From CALGLS01 sp047626155 (lineage in GTDB: Bacteria > Bacteroidota > Bacteroidia > Chitinophagales > Saprospiraceae): a stretch of 7,199 bases of DNA. The notes below the pieces were generated by a model. The model searched no databases and had not been told where the DNA came from. It saw nothing but the letters and a program-made list of their open reading frames with translations. Of this stretch, positions 6,721-7,199 are shown one piece after another. The position numbers and the translations under genes were made by a program. The number at the start of each line of letters is the position of its first letter. The first letter of the stretch is position 1. The stretch lies in the NCBI GenBank assembly GCA_047626155.1, contig JBLHRR010000210.1:1-7199 (forward strand), in the 5' to 3' direction.

Positions 6721-6851
6721 TAGTAACAATAAAGAATAAACTTAGACCACTGTAATCACTTAGTTAGAACTAAACGACCATAGGGAGAGTGTTTTAGCTA
6801 AGTGATTGACGGTATAGTGATCTAAATTATTCTTTGTGTAATATATTACTA
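6721..6851. repeat. Long imperfect inverted repeat / hairpin
   Basis: Left arm 6731-6763 folds on right arm 6798-6835. The inner stem aatcacttag (6754-6763) with ctaagtgatt (6798-6807) is perfect over 10 bp around a 34-nt loop. The outer stem, 6731-6750 with 6817-6835, pairs at 17 positions with two mismatches and one bulge. An asymmetric internal loop separates the stems. Outside them, tagtaa (6721-6726) and ttacta (6846-6851) are complementary too. It may be a MITE-like palindromic repeat, a structured RNA, or a bidirectional transcript end, although no T-run supports the last. Confidence 0.5.
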
Positions 6852-6904
6852 CATCCTTGGATAATAAAAACCCTCCAAAACTAATAGTACTTTTTCTGTT
6901 TTAG

Positions 6905-6928
6905 GTTTCTTTATTTAAAAAAAGAAAC
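6905..6928. other. Short perfect hairpin
   Basis: gtttcttt (6905-6912) and aaagaaac (6921-6928) are exact complements around an 8-nt loop. A run of C follows on the + strand rather than T, and no T-run follows on the minus strand, so it does not fit an intrinsic terminator in either direction. Such an AT-rich stem could arise by chance. Confidence 0.3.
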
Positions 6929-7000
6929 TCCCCCCTGACAACATAGAACATAACCTGATTGCAAAATTAAAATGATAAGGGGTTCCCTTGTCTAACCTAC

Positions 7001-7028
7001 TCTGATTTTCACTGGAAAAGAAATCAGA
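7001..7028. other. Short perfect hairpin
   Basis: tctgattt (7001-7008) and aaatcaga (7021-7028) are exact complements around a 12-nt loop. There is no adjacent T-run on either strand. It could be part of a leader or trailer for a gene beyond the right edge, or chance. Confidence 0.3.
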
Positions 7029-7177
7029 TTCGCCTTGAATAGACTTAACTCTAAGGCTGTTGTTGTAATAACAGTGTTATGTATTAAGCCTGTTAATCTA
7101 TAATTGTTTTGTTGAATTTAAATTAAAAGCTTAGTAACGATTTAAATATCTAAAATGCAGATAGGTACACCTAGGGT

Positions 7178-7199
7178 ATTTTGATTTCCATTTTGATTT
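7178..7199 (+). repeat. Two-copy tandem repeat, 12-bp period, cut by window end
   Basis: attttgattt occurs at 7178-7187 and again at 7190-7199, separated by cc, giving a 12-bp period. The window ends at the second copy, so any further copies cannot be seen. Confidence 0.35.

Larger units (their letters stand above)
6598..7199. other. 602-bp AT-rich non-coding region
   Basis: No frame on either strand holds a credible coding region, and I see no tRNA, rRNA or CRISPR pattern. The region contains a long imperfect hairpin (6721-6851), two short perfect hairpins, and a two-copy tandem repeat at the right edge. A weak stem-loop (agaatt/aattct, 20-nt loop) follows the DUF547 stop but lacks a T-run, so it is not a convincing terminator. 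The next gene presumably begins beyond 7199. Confidence 0.6.

Noticed and set aside
6806..6836. Promoter-like TTGACG, 16-bp spacer, TATTCT/TATTCTTTG reading rightward
   Set aside because: It lies inside the right arm of the hairpin, fits neither the sigma-70 nor the Bacteroidota TAnnTTTG spacing exactly, and no gene follows within the window.
6905..7028. Hairpins considered as rho-independent terminators
   Set aside because: Neither has a T-run on the 3' side on either strand.
6718..7138. 10-bp direct repeat gcttagtaac at 6718-6727 and 7129-7138, possibly flanking an inserted element
   Set aside because: About 25 pairs of identical 10-mers are expected by chance in 7.2 kb, more in AT-rich DNA, and the copies have no other features of a target duplication.
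1..7199. CRISPR array, tRNA, rRNA, transposase or phage genes
   Set aside because: No regularly spaced repeats, no cloverleaf or rRNA-like stretch, and no transposase, integrase or phage motifs in any frame that I could read.

Overview
The window looks like a chromosomal segment of a Bacteroidota bacterium, perhaps of the Saprospiria or Cytophagia type. The evidence is moderate to low GC, A-rich rather than Shine-Dalgarno-like leaders before the start codons, and a gene set (DUF1501, NHL propeller, DUF2231 plus planctomycete-type cytochrome c, chitobiase C-terminal/discoidin-like modules, DUF547) that I associate with that phylum and with Planctomycetes/Verrucomicrobia. No ribosomal or core marker gene is present, so the assignment is an inference. 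All convincing genes are on the + strand.

Layout. 13-1494 encodes a Tat-exported DUF1501 protein with an alkaline-phosphatase/sulfatase-like fold. 37 bp later, 1532-2554 encodes an NHL beta-propeller whose conserved histidines and tyrosine match the catalytic lyase half of peptidylglycine amidating enzymes. 2555-2828 is mostly non-coding and holds a 117-bp structured inverted-repeat element with a very GC-rich core, plus a doubtful 52-codon ORF. 2829-3671 encodes a lipoprotein made of a chitobiase-C-terminal-like domain and a discoidin-like domain. 3672-3854 is a spacer with a degenerate ctttgtg repeat. 3855-5903 (TTG start) encodes a large membrane-anchored cytochrome: four-helix DUF2231, mono-haem cytochrome c, leucine-rich repeats, then the same chitobiase-C/discoidin pair. 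13 bp later, 5917-6597 encodes a DUF547 protein. 6598-7199 has no credible gene but contains a long imperfect hairpin and several smaller ones.

How the parts may work together (inference). Four of the five proteins are predicted to be outside the cytoplasm. The large cytochrome has a membrane part, a haem and a carbohydrate- or surface-binding tail, and the lipoprotein is essentially a free-standing copy of that tail. With a sulfatase-like DUF1501 protein and a PAL-like lyase next door, the neighbourhood reads as an envelope system that binds an external polymer and couples its processing to electron transfer. No substrate can be named from the sequence. The most interesting points are the five-part domain fusion, its partial duplicate, the PAL-like active site without a visible monooxygenase partner, the two structured repeats, and an unusual reversal of GC skew inside genes.
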